In this document: in pieces, positions 8,565 through 17,804 of the stretch | Layout of the letters: each line of letters starts with the position of its first letter | Position numbering within the stretch: the stretch's first letter is position 1 | DNA from: Bacteroidales bacterium | Lineage (GTDB): Bacteria; Bacteroidota; Bacteroidia; Bacteroidales; UBA932 | DNA: 64,000 nt | Assembly: GCA_024693285.1 (NCBI GenBank) | Contig: JAILLE010000012.1 | Coordinates: 62,001 to 126,000 of the forward strand | Reading direction: 5' to 3' | The notes under the pieces: model-generated | Databases searched by the model: none | Told to the model about the DNA's origin: nothing | The model's input: only the letters and a program-made list of their open reading frames with translations | Translations under genes and position numbers: made by a program

Positions 8565-8605
8565 TTAAGAATGCCTGATTATCCTTGTAATCCAAGCATT
8601 CTTAA
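8565..8605 (-). terminator. Nested inverted repeat, probable integrase terminator
   Basis: A 10-bp perfect inverted repeat, TTAAGAATGC / GCATTCTTAA, encloses a second one (GATTA / TAATC). On the minus strand a T-rich run follows, 50 bp after the integrase stop codon. Confidence 0.5.
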
Positions 8606-8654
8606 GATAAATAGTACCGAATGATAAAAAGTGATAGTTAAAAGATAGAAAATA

Positions 8655-9932
8655 TCATTCCTCTTCCTCAATTTCCGTGATATTGTCTATAATGTTTTTT
8701 ACATCCTCTTTGCCTTGTTGCGTGAGGGTGATATAGGGCTTCATCTGTTCTACCTCCGAGTGAGACGTAAATAAGGCTATTTTCTCAAAGGTAGCCCCTC
8801 CATTTAATGCGTGTACAATGAAGGTTCTTCTCGCATCGTGTGTGCCTAAATGCGTTCTCGGTTTCCTTTCTACAATTTCCTTTCCTTGAGAATACCTATA
8901 ACTAATAGTTTCCCCTTCCAACTCGGCATCCTCACCAATCTCCTTTAGATACCTCCTAAAGTCCGTACCGCAAGGAACGTGAAATGCCTTATTATTATCA
9001 TATTCAAACTCTTCGTACTTCTTATAAATCCTTTCTGCAAGTTGAGGCAGAGGGAACCATACCTTACCTTTATCTTTGCGTGTTACAAGTAATACTTCAA
9101 GACGGCTATCATCCCCTTCTCTAACATTATTCCTCGTTAAAGCACTGACATCACTGAATCGTAGAGAAGTACAACATTGAAAAACGAATACATCTCTTGT
9201 CCTATCAAGACGAGGTTTTGTCCTATAGTCCAAGCGGATAATCTTTTGTAGTTCTTCTATGCGTAAGTAATTGACTTCTTTATTCCTTTTTTGAGTTGAG
9301 GGCTTGTATGTGTAGAAGTCTTTGTGGACAGGTATGTTATTCTTCTCCGTTGACTTTACGAATTCTTTGAACTTCTTTAGGTACTCCTTTATCTTCTCGT
9401 CACTCATCCTTTTAGACAGGTGTTTGACATAAGACATCATAAATTCCTCTGATAAATCCGTAAACTTCAATGACGGGCGGAATTCTTTCAAGTCCTTGTA
9501 AAACCTATCCCATTGCTCTTTATACTTATCGCTCCAATGTTTGCTTCCATTCTGTTTCTCAATATACTGCTCCAAAAGAACGAAGAACTCTTCACTCTGC
9601 TCCCGTTCGGAACGCATAAACTTAGCGTGATACAACTCCTTTAGTGCTGTAGCACTTGCATATTCATCCATACGAAGCACTGCACTATCTACATAGTCTG
9701 TAATGAATTTAAGTCTCTCGTTGATAATCTTGTTCAGTGCCGCATAACTCACACCTTTAACCTTACACCCCTGCTTAACCCTGTGTGTATTCTCATCCCA
9801 TTGGTTTTGTTTCACTGTGATGCCTGTGTAGAAGTCCTCTCTTTTTTTGAACGTGAGACGAATTCTTACAGGACAATAACCGTTTTTGTCTGCACCCCCA
9901 AGGGTGACGATAGGTTCTTTAGGTGGCTTCAT
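8655..9932 (-). CDS. Tyrosine recombinase / integrase
   Basis: I start at ATG 9932 (MKPPKEPIV), giving 425 residues; a longer frame from 9992 begins with sequence that looks non-coding and repeats a direct-repeat motif. The N-terminus is an arm-type DNA-binding domain (VRIRLTFKKREDFYTGI, VKQNQWDE), then comes a SAM-like core-binding domain, then the catalytic domain with Arg in SLRFSDVSAL, the HDARRT box, an SHSEVEQMKPYI segment and the terminal Tyr. This is the Bacteroidales conjugative-element/phage type. It catalyses integration and excision and sits at the right end of the element, next to the host genes. Confidence 0.92.
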   Translation of the reverse strand: MKPPKEPIVTLGGADKNGYCPVRIRLTFKKREDFYTGITVKQNQWDENTHRVKQGCKVKGVSYAALNKIINERLKFITDYVDSAVLRMDEYASATALKELYHAKFMRSEREQSEEFFVLLEQYIEKQNGSKHWSDKYKEQWDRFYKDLKEFRPSLKFTDLSEEFMMSYVKHLSKRMSDEKIKEYLKKFKEFVKSTEKNNIPVHKDFYTYKPSTQKRNKEVNYLRIEELQKIIRLDYRTKPRLDRTRDVFVFQCCTSLRFSDVSALTRNNVREGDDSRLEVLLVTRKDKGKVWFPLPQLAERIYKKYEEFEYDNNKAFHVPCGTDFRRYLKEIGEDAELEGETISYRYSQGKEIVERKPRTHLGTHDARRTFIVHALNGGATFEKIALFTSHSEVEQMKPYITLTQQGKEDVKNIIDNITEIEEEE

Positions 9933-9974
9933 ACTCTCGTGTAATCTGTAGCAAATATACGTATTCAAGACTAA

Positions 9975-10113
9975 TTCCACCCAAATTTCCACCCAAAAAT
10001 TTGCAAAATATTATGAAATATTGCAAAATGAACCATAATCACTCATCCCATAAAATGCAATATATCTGCTTATTACAGAGATTTTTGGAGTAAATTTCAA
10101 AATGTTGCAAAAA
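9975..10113. repeat. Direct repeats at the probable att end (integrase arm sites)
   Basis: TTCCACCCAAA occurs at 9975-9985 and 9987-9997, and TTGCAAAA-type repeats occur at 10001, 10021 and 10105. They lie between the integrase and the host TPR gene terminator, where attL or attR is expected. The left end of the element is outside the window, so the core site cannot be defined. Confidence 0.45.
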
Positions 10114-10146
10114 AAAGGTACGGATACCACATCGCACCCCAAAGCA

Positions 10147-10176
10147 AAAGGCCTTCCATGCAGGAAGGCCTTTTTT
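10147..10176 (-). terminator. Terminator of the gyrA-TPR transcript
   Basis: A strong stem, AGGCCTTCC / GGAAGGCCT, around a short loop with A/T runs on both sides, 24 bp after the TPR stop codon. The element seems to have inserted just beyond it. Confidence 0.75.
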
Positions 10177-10199
10177 ATTTTAGGAGTATGTGAATACTT

Positions 10200-11516
10200 C
10201 TACTGGACGAGCTTGGAGAACTTCTCGTAGCCTGCCTGGTACTTGGGATCCTCCTCGCGGAAACGATAGTAGGAATTCTTGAGGTACTCAGCAAGGCTAG
10301 GCTTGATCTCCTCATTCTTGGTCATGTTGTAAGCCTTCTCGAAGGGCTCGATGCAGCTCTTCAGATAGGTCTCAAACTTCTGGACAAGAGCCATGTACTT
10401 ATTGTCATCAAGCTCAGTCTGAGCAGCTTCCTGGACCTTGATAGCCTCATTGTAGAACATGATGCCCTCACCGATGAAACCATACTCATATTCAGGATTG
10501 ACCTCGACACACTTCTCGTAAGCCTTGACAGCCTCGTCGATCTGGCCGAGCTGAGCGCGGGCGTTACCCTCAACATAATAAAGGGAAGCGTTTTCAGGCT
10601 CGTTGGCCTTGGCGGCATCAATCAAGCTGAAGAGTTTGTCAGTGTCCTGTCCGCTGGTGATGTAGTAGTTGATGAGACCGATCATAATACCCTGGCTCTG
10701 AGGGAACTTGGCGAATCCCTGCTCAAGATACTCCTTCTGGAGAGTCTTGCCGGCGGCGGTGGTGTCCAACTTGGCAACACAGTCGGCGAGCTTGGCAAAG
10801 ACCTCACCATCCTTGGCATAATAGCCAAGCTTGAGGCACTTGTCAAAATAATTCTTAGCTTTGGCGAACTGGCCGGAGCCATAGGTTACGAAACCGGCGT
10901 TGTAAAGGGCGCTGGTATCGATAGCCACGCTAGGCTTCTGGGAAGAGGCGTCAAAAGCTTTCGAGAAGAAAGACTCGGCCTTAGCGAAATCACCAAAAGT
11001 GTAAGCATTGTAAGCCTCGGTGTTGTACTTGTCCACGATGCCCTTGATACCGGCGGCGATCTCCTTAGCCTTGGTGGCCTTAGGATCAACCTCAGCGGCC
11101 TTCCTATAAGCATCGAGAGCCTTGTCGAGAGCGTTGTCCACTACGGGCTTGGTCACCTCGATTATCTCGAGCTGTCCATTGCTGTTGATGTAGAGGTTCT
11201 TGTTCTCGAAGATCTGCTTTGTGTACTGGGCTCCGCCAAGGATCACATTCTCGACAGAAGTGGGCTTCTCATTACCCATAGCGAGTCTGAGCTCATTCTC
11301 GGCAGCACCGACCCAAACATTGCCTGAAGGGACATTGTAGGCGGCGATATAAGAATCCGCGAGTTTCATCCAAGTGGCGACCTTGGTCGCTTTCTTGGCG
11401 TTCTGGGAAGCTGCGAGAGCGGCGTCAACAGCCTTCTTGGCCGCGGCGGCACCTCCCTGGGCATTCGCCACCTGGAAGGAAGCGAGCAATGCCAAAACAA
11501 TCAGTAACTTTTTCAT
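10200..11516 (-). CDS. Secreted TPR-repeat protein
   Basis: A protein of 438 residues with a cleavable signal peptide (MKKLLIVLALLASFQVANAQ). The rest is helical with tetratricopeptide-like units, for example AYNAYTFGDFAKAESFFSKA, ALYNAGFVTYGSGQFAKA and SLYYVEGNARAQLGQIDEA, then a longer C-terminal helical region. It is probably a periplasmic scaffold; partners are unknown. It begins 11 bp after gyrA and is transcribed with it, an arrangement I have also seen in other Bacteroidales. Confidence 0.8.
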   Translation of the reverse strand: MKKLLIVLALLASFQVANAQGGAAAAKKAVDAALAASQNAKKATKVATWMKLADSYIAAYNVPSGNVWVGAAENELRLAMGNEKPTSVENVILGGAQYTKQIFENKNLYINSNGQLEIIEVTKPVVDNALDKALDAYRKAAEVDPKATKAKEIAAGIKGIVDKYNTEAYNAYTFGDFAKAESFFSKAFDASSQKPSVAIDTSALYNAGFVTYGSGQFAKAKNYFDKCLKLGYYAKDGEVFAKLADCVAKLDTTAAGKTLQKEYLEQGFAKFPQSQGIMIGLINYYITSGQDTDKLFSLIDAAKANEPENASLYYVEGNARAQLGQIDEAVKAYEKCVEVNPEYEYGFIGEGIMFYNEAIKVQEAAQTELDDNKYMALVQKFETYLKSCIEPFEKAYNMTKNEEIKPSLAEYLKNSYYRFREEDPKYQAGYEKFSKLVQ

Positions 11517-11527
11517 GATTAGTGAGA

Positions 11528-14071
11528 TTAATTGTTAATATTTTCGTTTTCAGTATTATCTGTAGTCTCAACGTTATCACCGGTTTCAGCGGCCTCATCG
11601 TTCTTGGCGACAGTGGAAAGGGACGCTATCGAATCACCCTCCTTGATGTTGATCAGTTTCACTCCCTGCGTTGCCCTTCCGGCGACACGGATATCCGAAA
11701 CGGACATCCTGATCGTCAGACCGGACTTCTCTATGATCATAAGGTCATCATTCTCGGTCACATTCTTGATAGCGATCAGCTTTCCGGTCTTATCGGTGAT
11801 ATTGATGGTCTTGACACCCTTACCGCCTCTCTTCGTGATCCTGTACTCGTCAAAATCAGTCCTCTTTCCGAATCCGTTCTCACTTACGACCAAAACAGTA
11901 TGGTCTGCAGCATCTTCCGCCGCCGGATCGTAGTTGATCGCTCCTATCACCTCGTCGTCATCTTCAATATTGATGCCACGGACTCCGGTAGAGGTCCTAC
12001 CCATCTCACGGGCGTCTGTCTCATTGAATCGGCAGCAACGTCCATCGCGGGCGGCGATAAGGATCTCGTCGTTTCCACCAGTCAGCAGAGCCTCGACCAG
12101 GACATCACCCTCGCGCAGATTGACGGCGTTGACTCCCGCGGCCCTGGGATGGGAATATGCCGAAAGAGCGGTCTTCTTGATCACACCACCCTTGGTCACG
12201 AGCGCGATGCTGTGAGACTCAACATATTCCTGATCCTTAAGGGTCTTTACGTTGATATAAGCCTTAATCTTGTCGTCAGGAATACTGAGCACGTTCTGGA
12301 TGGCCCTGCCCTTAGAGGCCCTGGATCCCTCCGGAATCTCGTAAACCTTTAACCAATAGCACCTTCCGCTCTCAGTAAAGAGCAGCATGGTGGAGTGCAT
12401 ATTGGCTATATAGATGTGCTCTATGAAGTCCTCGTCACGAGTCGAGCTTCCCTTCATACCAACACCGCCGCGAGCCTGAGTACGGTACTCAGTCAGAGGA
12501 GTCCTCTTGATATATCCGAGATGGGAGATGGTGATGACCACATCCTCATCAGCATAGAAGTCCTCAGGGTTGAACTCTTCCTCGGAAGGACGGATCTCGG
12601 TCCTTCTGGGATCGGCATATTTGGCCTTGATTTCAAGGGTCTCCGCCTTGACTATCTTAAGCTGCTCCTCCTCGCTTCCGAGAATCTCCTGGCAACGGGC
12701 GATGAACTTCTCCAGTTCGTCATATTCGGCCTGAAGTTTCTCTCTCTCGAGTCCTGTCAGCTGCCTCAGGCGCATTTCCACGATAGCGGTGGCCTGGAGC
12801 TCTGTGAAGCCGAAACGGCGGATAAGCTCAGCCTTGGCCTCGTCCACGTTCTCCGAATGGCGGATGATGTGGATGATCTCGTCAATAACGTCAATAGCTT
12901 TCAGGAGACCTTCGAGGATGTGGGCCCTCTTCTGTGCCTTGTCCAACTCGAACTTGGTCCTGCGGACGACCACCTCATGGCGGAAGTCCACGAAATTGGC
13001 AATCAATTCCTTGAGGGACAATGTCTTGGGACGTCCCTTAACCAGAGCCACGTTATTGAAGGCGAAGCTGGACTGGAGCTGTGTGTACTTGAACAAGGTG
13101 TTCAGAACGACATTGGAGTTGAAGCCCTGCTTGACTCTGAGGATGACACGGACACCCTCGCGGGAAGTCTCGTCGTTGATATAGGTTATACCCTCGATCC
13201 TCTTGTCCTCGACCATCTGGCCGATCTTCTCGATCATCTCCTTCTTGTTGACCATGTAAGGGACCTCGGTAACCACAATGGTCTCACGTCCGTTATCCCC
13301 TACCTCGATCTCGGTCTTGGATCTGACCACGACCCTGCCGCGGCCGGTCTCATAGGCTTCCTTGATGCCACTCATGCCCATGATGATACCTCCCGTAGGG
13401 AAGTCAGGGCCTTTAATGTAGTGCATCAGGCCTTCGGTGTCAATATCGGGATTATCTATATAGGCGCAGATGGCGTCGCAGCACTCTCCGAGGTTATGGG
13501 GAGCCATATTGGTGGCCATACCGACGGCGATACCAGCCGAACCGTTCAAAAGCAGCAGGGGCAGTTTGGTCGGAAGGACTGTGGGCTCTTTCTCAGTGTC
13601 ATCGAAGTTATTCACCATATCCACGGTGTCCTTGTCGATGTCGCCCAGGATCTCCTCCGTGATCTTCTGCAATTTGGCCTCGGTGTACCTCATAGCGGCG
13701 ACAGGGTCTCCGTCCATTGAACCGAAGTTCCCTTGACCGAATACGGTGGGATACCTCTGGTTCCAAGGCTGGGCGAGACGCGCCAGAGCGTCATAAACGC
13801 TGGAGTCACCGTGCGGATGATACTTTCCAAGTACCTCTCCGACGATCTTCGCGCATTTGCGGGTCGGACCGGAAGATGACAGGCCAAGCCCGTCCATTCC
13901 ATACAAGACCCTTCTCTGAACCGGCTTGAGACCGTCCCTCACATCCGGGAGGGCACGGGACACGATTACGGACATCGAATAGTCGATGTACGCCGAGCGC
14001 ATTTCCTGGTCGATCTCAACCGGTTCGATGACGCCTGTCTGTCCTTCTACTATCTTTTCCTCACTATCCAT
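11528..14071 (-). CDS. gyrA: DNA gyrase subunit A
   Basis: A protein of 847 residues, full length. The breakage-reunion domain carries catalytic Tyr129 in [10 protein letters not shown], and the quinolone-resistance region reads [12 protein letters not shown], keeping the Ser and Asp (E. coli S83 and D87 equivalents) of sensitive enzymes. The C-terminal half is the beta-pinwheel with repeated blades ([59 protein letters not shown]). The last 25 residues are acidic. With GyrB it introduces negative supercoils. Confidence 0.98.
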   Translation of the reverse strand: MDSEEKIVEGQTGVIEPVEIDQEMRSAYIDYSMSVIVSRALPDVRDGLKPVQRRVLYGMDGLGLSSSGPTRKCAKIVGEVLGKYHPHGDSSVYDALARLAQPWNQRYPTVFGQGNFGSMDGDPVAAMRYTEAKLQKITEEILGDIDKDTVDMVNNFDDTEKEPTVLPTKLPLLLLNGSAGIAVGMATNMAPHNLGECCDAICAYIDNPDIDTEGLMHYIKGPDFPTGGIIMGMSGIKEAYETGRGRVVVRSKTEIEVGDNGRETIVVTEVPYMVNKKEMIEKIGQMVEDKRIEGITYINDETSREGVRVILRVKQGFNSNVVLNTLFKYTQLQSSFAFNNVALVKGRPKTLSLKELIANFVDFRHEVVVRRTKFELDKAQKRAHILEGLLKAIDVIDEIIHIIRHSENVDEAKAELIRRFGFTELQATAIVEMRLRQLTGLEREKLQAEYDELEKFIARCQEILGSEEEQLKIVKAETLEIKAKYADPRRTEIRPSEEEFNPEDFYADEDVVITISHLGYIKRTPLTEYRTQARGGVGMKGSSTRDEDFIEHIYIANMHSTMLLFTESGRCYWLKVYEIPEGSRASKGRAIQNVLSIPDDKIKAYINVKTLKDQEYVESHSIALVTKGGVIKKTALSAYSHPRAAGVNAVNLREGDVLVEALLTGGNDEILIAARDGRCCRFNETDAREMGRTSTGVRGINIEDDDEVIGAINYDPAAEDAADHTVLVVSENGFGKRTDFDEYRITKRGGKGVKTINITDKTGKLIAIKNVTENDDLMIIEKSGLTIRMSVSDIRVAGRATQGVKLINIKEGDSIASLSTVAKNDEAAETGDNVETTDNTENENINN

Positions 14072-14106
14072 AAAAGCTCAATAAATTACCTTATTACTTA
14101 AACATG

Positions 14107-14138
14107 CAAAAATAATAAAAAAATACGATTCTGGCAAT
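14107..14138 (-). promoter_or_regulatory. gyrA promoter
   Basis: On the minus strand, ATTG (14135-14138) and TATTTTTG (14107-14114) are 20 bp apart; the -7 box is a full match and the -33 box matches three of four bases. The leader would be about 30 nt. Confidence 0.55.
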
Positions 14139-14229
14139 AGTGACAAAGTGTCAGTCAATATAGCTCGCATGGATGTTGCATAAGTGGGCGATAATTGTTA
14201 TTATTGCCATATTCCCGGATTAAGAAAAC

Positions 14230-16590
14230 ATGGAAATCAAGATATCTGACGAACTCAACAGCATCATCCGCTACGCCCGTGAGGAGGCGATGCGGACCGG
14301 CAGCTACGGCATCGGACCGGACCACCTGTTCCTTGGAATGATGCGCCAGGGGGACAACGACGCTTGCAGGACACTTGCCGCTTTGGGAGTGGGCATCGAC
14401 GCCTTCAAGCGTTTCATTGACAGCCATATATTCACGAACGAGTCGATCCCCTATTCAGAGGCCGACAAGATCTCGTTCTCCCGTTATGCGCAGAACGTGC
14501 TGAGTATCACGGTAATGGAAGCCTCGAAGATGAACTCTGCCGAGGCCACCTCACTTCATCTGCTCCTTGCCCTCTGCCGCACGACAGAGAACTACGGCCA
14601 GGCTTACCTGCGCCAGCATGGAGTGGATTACGGAAGGCTTCTGGCCCACATGCGGGACGAGGGACTGCTCGGTCAGCAGCAGGCTCCCCAGAACCGTCAG
14701 GACGCTACTCCGCAGGGAGATGAGGACCAGGAAGAGGATGGTGAGCCGGGCCAGGGCAACAATCCGTCCGGCAAGGTCAACCTCGAGGACTTCGGTTTCG
14801 ACCTGACCAAGGCCGCCGCCGAAGGAAAACTTGATCCTGTAGTTGGAAGGGATGTCGAGATAGCGAGGGTAATCGAGATTCTCGGAAGGCGCAAGAAAAA
14901 CAACCCGATGCTGATCGGTGAGCCCGGAGTCGGGAAGTCCGCGATTGTCGAGGGCATAGCCCAGAGAATCGCCGGAGGCAGCATATCCCCTGTTCTTGCC
15001 AAGAAGAAGCTCATTTCGTTGGATATAGCATCTGTCGTTGCTGGCACTAAGTACCGCGGCGATTTCGAGAAGAGGCTCAAAGCCATAATCAAAGAGGCCA
15101 GCACTAACCCCGATATTATCCTGTTCATCGATGAGTTCCATACTATCGTTGGAGCTGGAGGGGCTCAGGGCAGCCTGGATGCCGCCAATATGCTCAAACC
15201 CGCTCTCGCCAGAGGCGAGCTGCAGTGCATCGGAGCCACCACTATGGATGAGTTCGCGAAGATAGTGGAGAAGGACGGCGCCCTTGACAGGAGGTTCCAG
15301 AAGATAGTCGTGGAGCCGACTGACATCAAGCAGTCAATATCGATCCTGAACAACATAAAGGCCAATTACGAGGAGTTCCACAGCGTGACCTACAACGAGG
15401 AGGCAATTGAGGCTTGCGCTCGCCTGACTGATCGTTACGTTACTGACAAGTTCTTGCCGGACAAGGCTATAGACGCCATGGACGAGGCCGGGTCAATGGT
15501 CCGCTTGAGTCTTACCAAGGACAAGAAGACCGGCAATGTCGTGGACGCCGAAGATATCGCCACGGTGGTCTCCAAGATGACGGGCATTCCTGTCAACAAG
15601 GTGGCCGAGAGCGAGGGCAACAGGATCATGAAGATGAAAGAGCGCCTCCAAGGCAGGATCATAGGCCAGGATGAGGCTATCGACAAGGTTGTGAGGGCGA
15701 TTCAGCGCAACCGTGCCGGTTTGAAAGACCCTAACCGCCCTATCGGCACCTTCCTTTTCTTCGGCCCGACTGGCGTCGGAAAGACCCAGCTGGCCAAGTG
15801 CCTGGCTGAATATCTTTTTGATTCTGAGGAGAATATGGTGCGCATCGACATGAGCGAGTACATGGAGAAATTCACGGTATCCCGCCTTATCGGAGCGCCT
15901 CCCGGATATGTTGGTTACGAAGAGGGTGGCCAGCTCAGCGAGCGGGTGCGCCGCAAACCATATTGCGTGGTGCTCCTGGACGAGATCGAGAAGGCCCATC
16001 CGGATATATTCAATATCTTGCTGCAAGTGCTTGACGACGGTCACCTCACCGACAGCAATGGCCGCACAGTGAACTTCAAGAACACGATTGTGATCATGAC
16101 TTCCAATGTCGGAAGCCGAGAGCTTGATGAATATGGCACAGGGGTCGGTTTCGCGACGGCCGGGAAGAATGTGGCCCAGAACCGCCAGGGTGTGCTTGAG
16201 AAAGCCATCAAGAAGAGTTTCCCGCCCGAATTCATCAACAGGGTGGACGAGCAGATATTCTTCAACTCGCTTACCAAAGAGGACATAGAGAAGATCATCG
16301 ACATCGAGTTGAGAGAGCTTCGCGAAAGGGCTGAGGAATCGGGCTACAAACTGACCATCACCCCTTCCGCCAAGAAGTTCATCGCTGAAGCAGGTTATGA
16401 CCCGGCGTTCGGTGCCAGGCCGCTCAAGAGAGCCGTTATGCGCTATGTGGAAGATCCTGTGTCTGAGTTCATTATCTCCGACAGAATCCTCCAGGGCAAG
16501 AGCAAAAAGGGCTCCTCAGAGCTCCGGGTTTTGAAAGTCGGCCTCACCCCCGAGAAGGACAACACCCTGGTCTCCCTGAAGGAAGACTAG
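14230..16590 (+). CDS. ClpA/ClpC-family ATP-dependent unfoldase
   Basis: A protein of 786 residues. A Clp N-domain (residues 1-145) with two repeats is followed by an acidic linker, AAA+ module 1 (GEPGVGKSA, then FIDEFHT), a short middle region and AAA+ module 2 (GPTGVGKTQ, then LLDEIEKAHPD, sensor FINRVD). The loop GVGFATAG carries a VGF tripeptide at the place where ClpC uses it to dock on ClpP. The long ClpB middle domain is absent, so this is the unfoldase of a Clp protease, not a disaggregase. It is divergent from gyrA and monocistronic. Confidence 0.92.
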   Translation: MEIKISDELNSIIRYAREEAMRTGSYGIGPDHLFLGMMRQGDNDACRTLAALGVGIDAFKRFIDSHIFTNESIPYSEADKISFSRYAQNVLSITVMEASKMNSAEATSLHLLLALCRTTENYGQAYLRQHGVDYGRLLAHMRDEGLLGQQQAPQNRQDATPQGDEDQEEDGEPGQGNNPSGKVNLEDFGFDLTKAAAEGKLDPVVGRDVEIARVIEILGRRKKNNPMLIGEPGVGKSAIVEGIAQRIAGGSISPVLAKKKLISLDIASVVAGTKYRGDFEKRLKAIIKEASTNPDIILFIDEFHTIVGAGGAQGSLDAANMLKPALARGELQCIGATTMDEFAKIVEKDGALDRRFQKIVVEPTDIKQSISILNNIKANYEEFHSVTYNEEAIEACARLTDRYVTDKFLPDKAIDAMDEAGSMVRLSLTKDKKTGNVVDAEDIATVVSKMTGIPVNKVAESEGNRIMKMKERLQGRIIGQDEAIDKVVRAIQRNRAGLKDPNRPIGTFLFFGPTGVGKTQLAKCLAEYLFDSEENMVRIDMSEYMEKFTVSRLIGAPPGYVGYEEGGQLSERVRRKPYCVVLLDEIEKAHPDIFNILLQVLDDGHLTDSNGRTVNFKNTIVIMTSNVGSRELDEYGTGVGFATAGKNVAQNRQGVLEKAIKKSFPPEFINRVDEQIFFNSLTKEDIEKIIDIELRELRERAEESGYKLTITPSAKKFIAEAGYDPAFGARPLKRAVMRYVEDPVSEFIISDRILQGKSKKGSSELRVLKVGLTPEKDNTLVSLKED

Positions 16591-16593
16591 GGT

Positions 16594-16680
16594 GCCGGAA
16601 GCATTTTACCACCATAATTGACGCCGACTTGCGGTTTTTACCCGGGTCGGCGTCAATTTCATGTCTTGAATGCTTCCGAC
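16594..16680. repeat. REP-like nested palindrome upstream of the RAYT gene
   Basis: The outer arms CGGAAGCATT (16596-16605) and AATGCTTCCG (16669-16678) enclose a perfect 13-bp inner stem, AATTGACGCCGAC (16616-16628) with GTCGGCGTCAATT (16646-16658). It lies between clpC-like and RAYT genes and probably also ends the clp transcript. Confidence 0.75.
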
Positions 16681-16691
16681 TACGATATTCA

Positions 16692-16723
16692 TTTGAAACT
16701 CTGACTTAATCTGGCTATATTCG
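16692..16723 (+). promoter_or_regulatory. Promoter of the RAYT gene
   Basis: TTTG (16692-16695), 20 bp, TATATTCG (16716-16723; one mismatch to TAnnTTTG), 25 bp before the start codon. Confidence 0.55.
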
Positions 16724-16748
16724 CAAAGAAACTAAACGATTATTTGCT

Positions 16749-17732
16749 ATGAAACTTCAAGACCCTCCTTTACGCGATTTGTCAGATCGCCGCCCAAAGA
16801 CTTTCAATGAGAAGGAAAACGCTTGCCGGATGCTGTTCGATGCCTATATCGCAAATGGACAGACCTTTTGGCATGTGTGCACCCCAGGAACCAATCAAGC
16901 GGTTATTTTCAGGGGACCCGAGGACTACAAATTTGCCGTTAACGCCGCCGCGACAAGCGCCCATGACGCTGGAATTCAGATAATCACTTTCGAGATCATG
17001 AGCAACCATGTCCACTTCATTGTGATGTGCAGGGACAAAGAGGCGGCGAATGCTTTTTTCGAGTTATTTAAAAGACGGCTGATCAGATACTTCCGGGAAC
17101 GCAGAAGCCCCAGGAACTTCTCCGGGTTCGATGCCGACCCGATTCCTATCAAGTCACTGGAGTCGCTCCGTAACCAGATCGCTTACACCAACCGAAACAA
17201 CTTTGTGGTCGATCCGGACCAGACGCCGTTCTCTTTCCCTTATGGAGCTAACGCATACTATTTCAATCCTTTCGCTAAAATGCTTAAAGGGAAAAAGTTC
17301 GGAGATATGTCGGACAGGGCTAAAATGCGTTTAGTGCATTCGAAGCAGATCGCTTACCCGAATGACTTCATGGTTCTGGACGAGATGATCCTTCCTGTGA
17401 GTTTTTGCGATATCTTACTTGGTGAACGGTTCTTTCGTGACGCCCGGCATTATATGTACAAGATCACAAGGGATGTGGAATCATACAAGGAACTCGCCGA
17501 ATCGCTTGGCGACCTTGTTTACTACACTGATGACGAGCTTGTAGGCATAATTTACTCCATTTGCGGGAAGAACTATGGCCTGAAAAGTCCATCTCTTCTG
17601 AATATTGACCAACGAAACGAGTTGGCTCGCACCCTCCACTACGAATACAAAGCGGATAACGCTAAGATCTCCAGGCTTCTACGGATACCACGCAATTCGG
17701 TAGACGCGGTGTTTCCAATGTCTAAACGCTAA
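16749..17732 (+). CDS. REP-associated tyrosine transposase (RAYT, Y1/HUH family)
   Basis: A protein of 327 residues. The Y1 transposase fold shows the HUH metal motif in IMSNHVHFIVM and a probable catalytic Tyr in QIAYTNRNNF. The C-terminal 120 residues end in a DnaA-like helix-turn-helix (ELARTLHYEYKADNAKISRLLRIPRNSVD), common in Bacteroidetes members of the family. RAYTs nick and move REP/BIME hairpins rather than themselves. Here the gene lies between two REP-like sequences (16594-16680 and 17757-17792). It looks intact and has its own promoter. Confidence 0.85.
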   Translation: MKLQDPPLRDLSDRRPKTFNEKENACRMLFDAYIANGQTFWHVCTPGTNQAVIFRGPEDYKFAVNAAATSAHDAGIQIITFEIMSNHVHFIVMCRDKEAANAFFELFKRRLIRYFRERRSPRNFSGFDADPIPIKSLESLRNQIAYTNRNNFVVDPDQTPFSFPYGANAYYFNPFAKMLKGKKFGDMSDRAKMRLVHSKQIAYPNDFMVLDEMILPVSFCDILLGERFFRDARHYMYKITRDVESYKELAESLGDLVYYTDDELVGIIYSICGKNYGLKSPSLLNIDQRNELARTLHYEYKADNAKISRLLRIPRNSVDAVFPMSKR

Positions 17733-17756
17733 GGCTTTCGCCTTACACCCAATCGA

Positions 17757-17792
17757 GTCAGCGTCAATTTAGCTAATCAAATGCTGCCGTGA
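17757..17792. repeat. Degenerate second copy of the REP-like half-site
   Basis: GTCAGCGTCAATTT, followed by a spacer and AAATGCTGCCG, repeats in the same order and spacing the right half of the upstream palindrome (GTCGGCGTCAATTT, then GAATGCTTCCG). The RAYT gene is thus bracketed by imperfect direct repeats. A small AAGGC/GCCTT hairpin (17731-17744) just precedes it. Confidence 0.6.
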
Positions 17793-17804
17793 TCTCAGAT
17801 TTCG

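Noticed and set aside
12395..13720. 441-residue open frame antisense to gyrA
   Set aside because: Shadow of gyrA on the opposite strand; no signal, no known motif, and gyrA is certain.
11528..14071. Quinolone-resistance change in gyrA
   Set aside because: The Ser and Asp of the resistance region have the sensitive-type residues.
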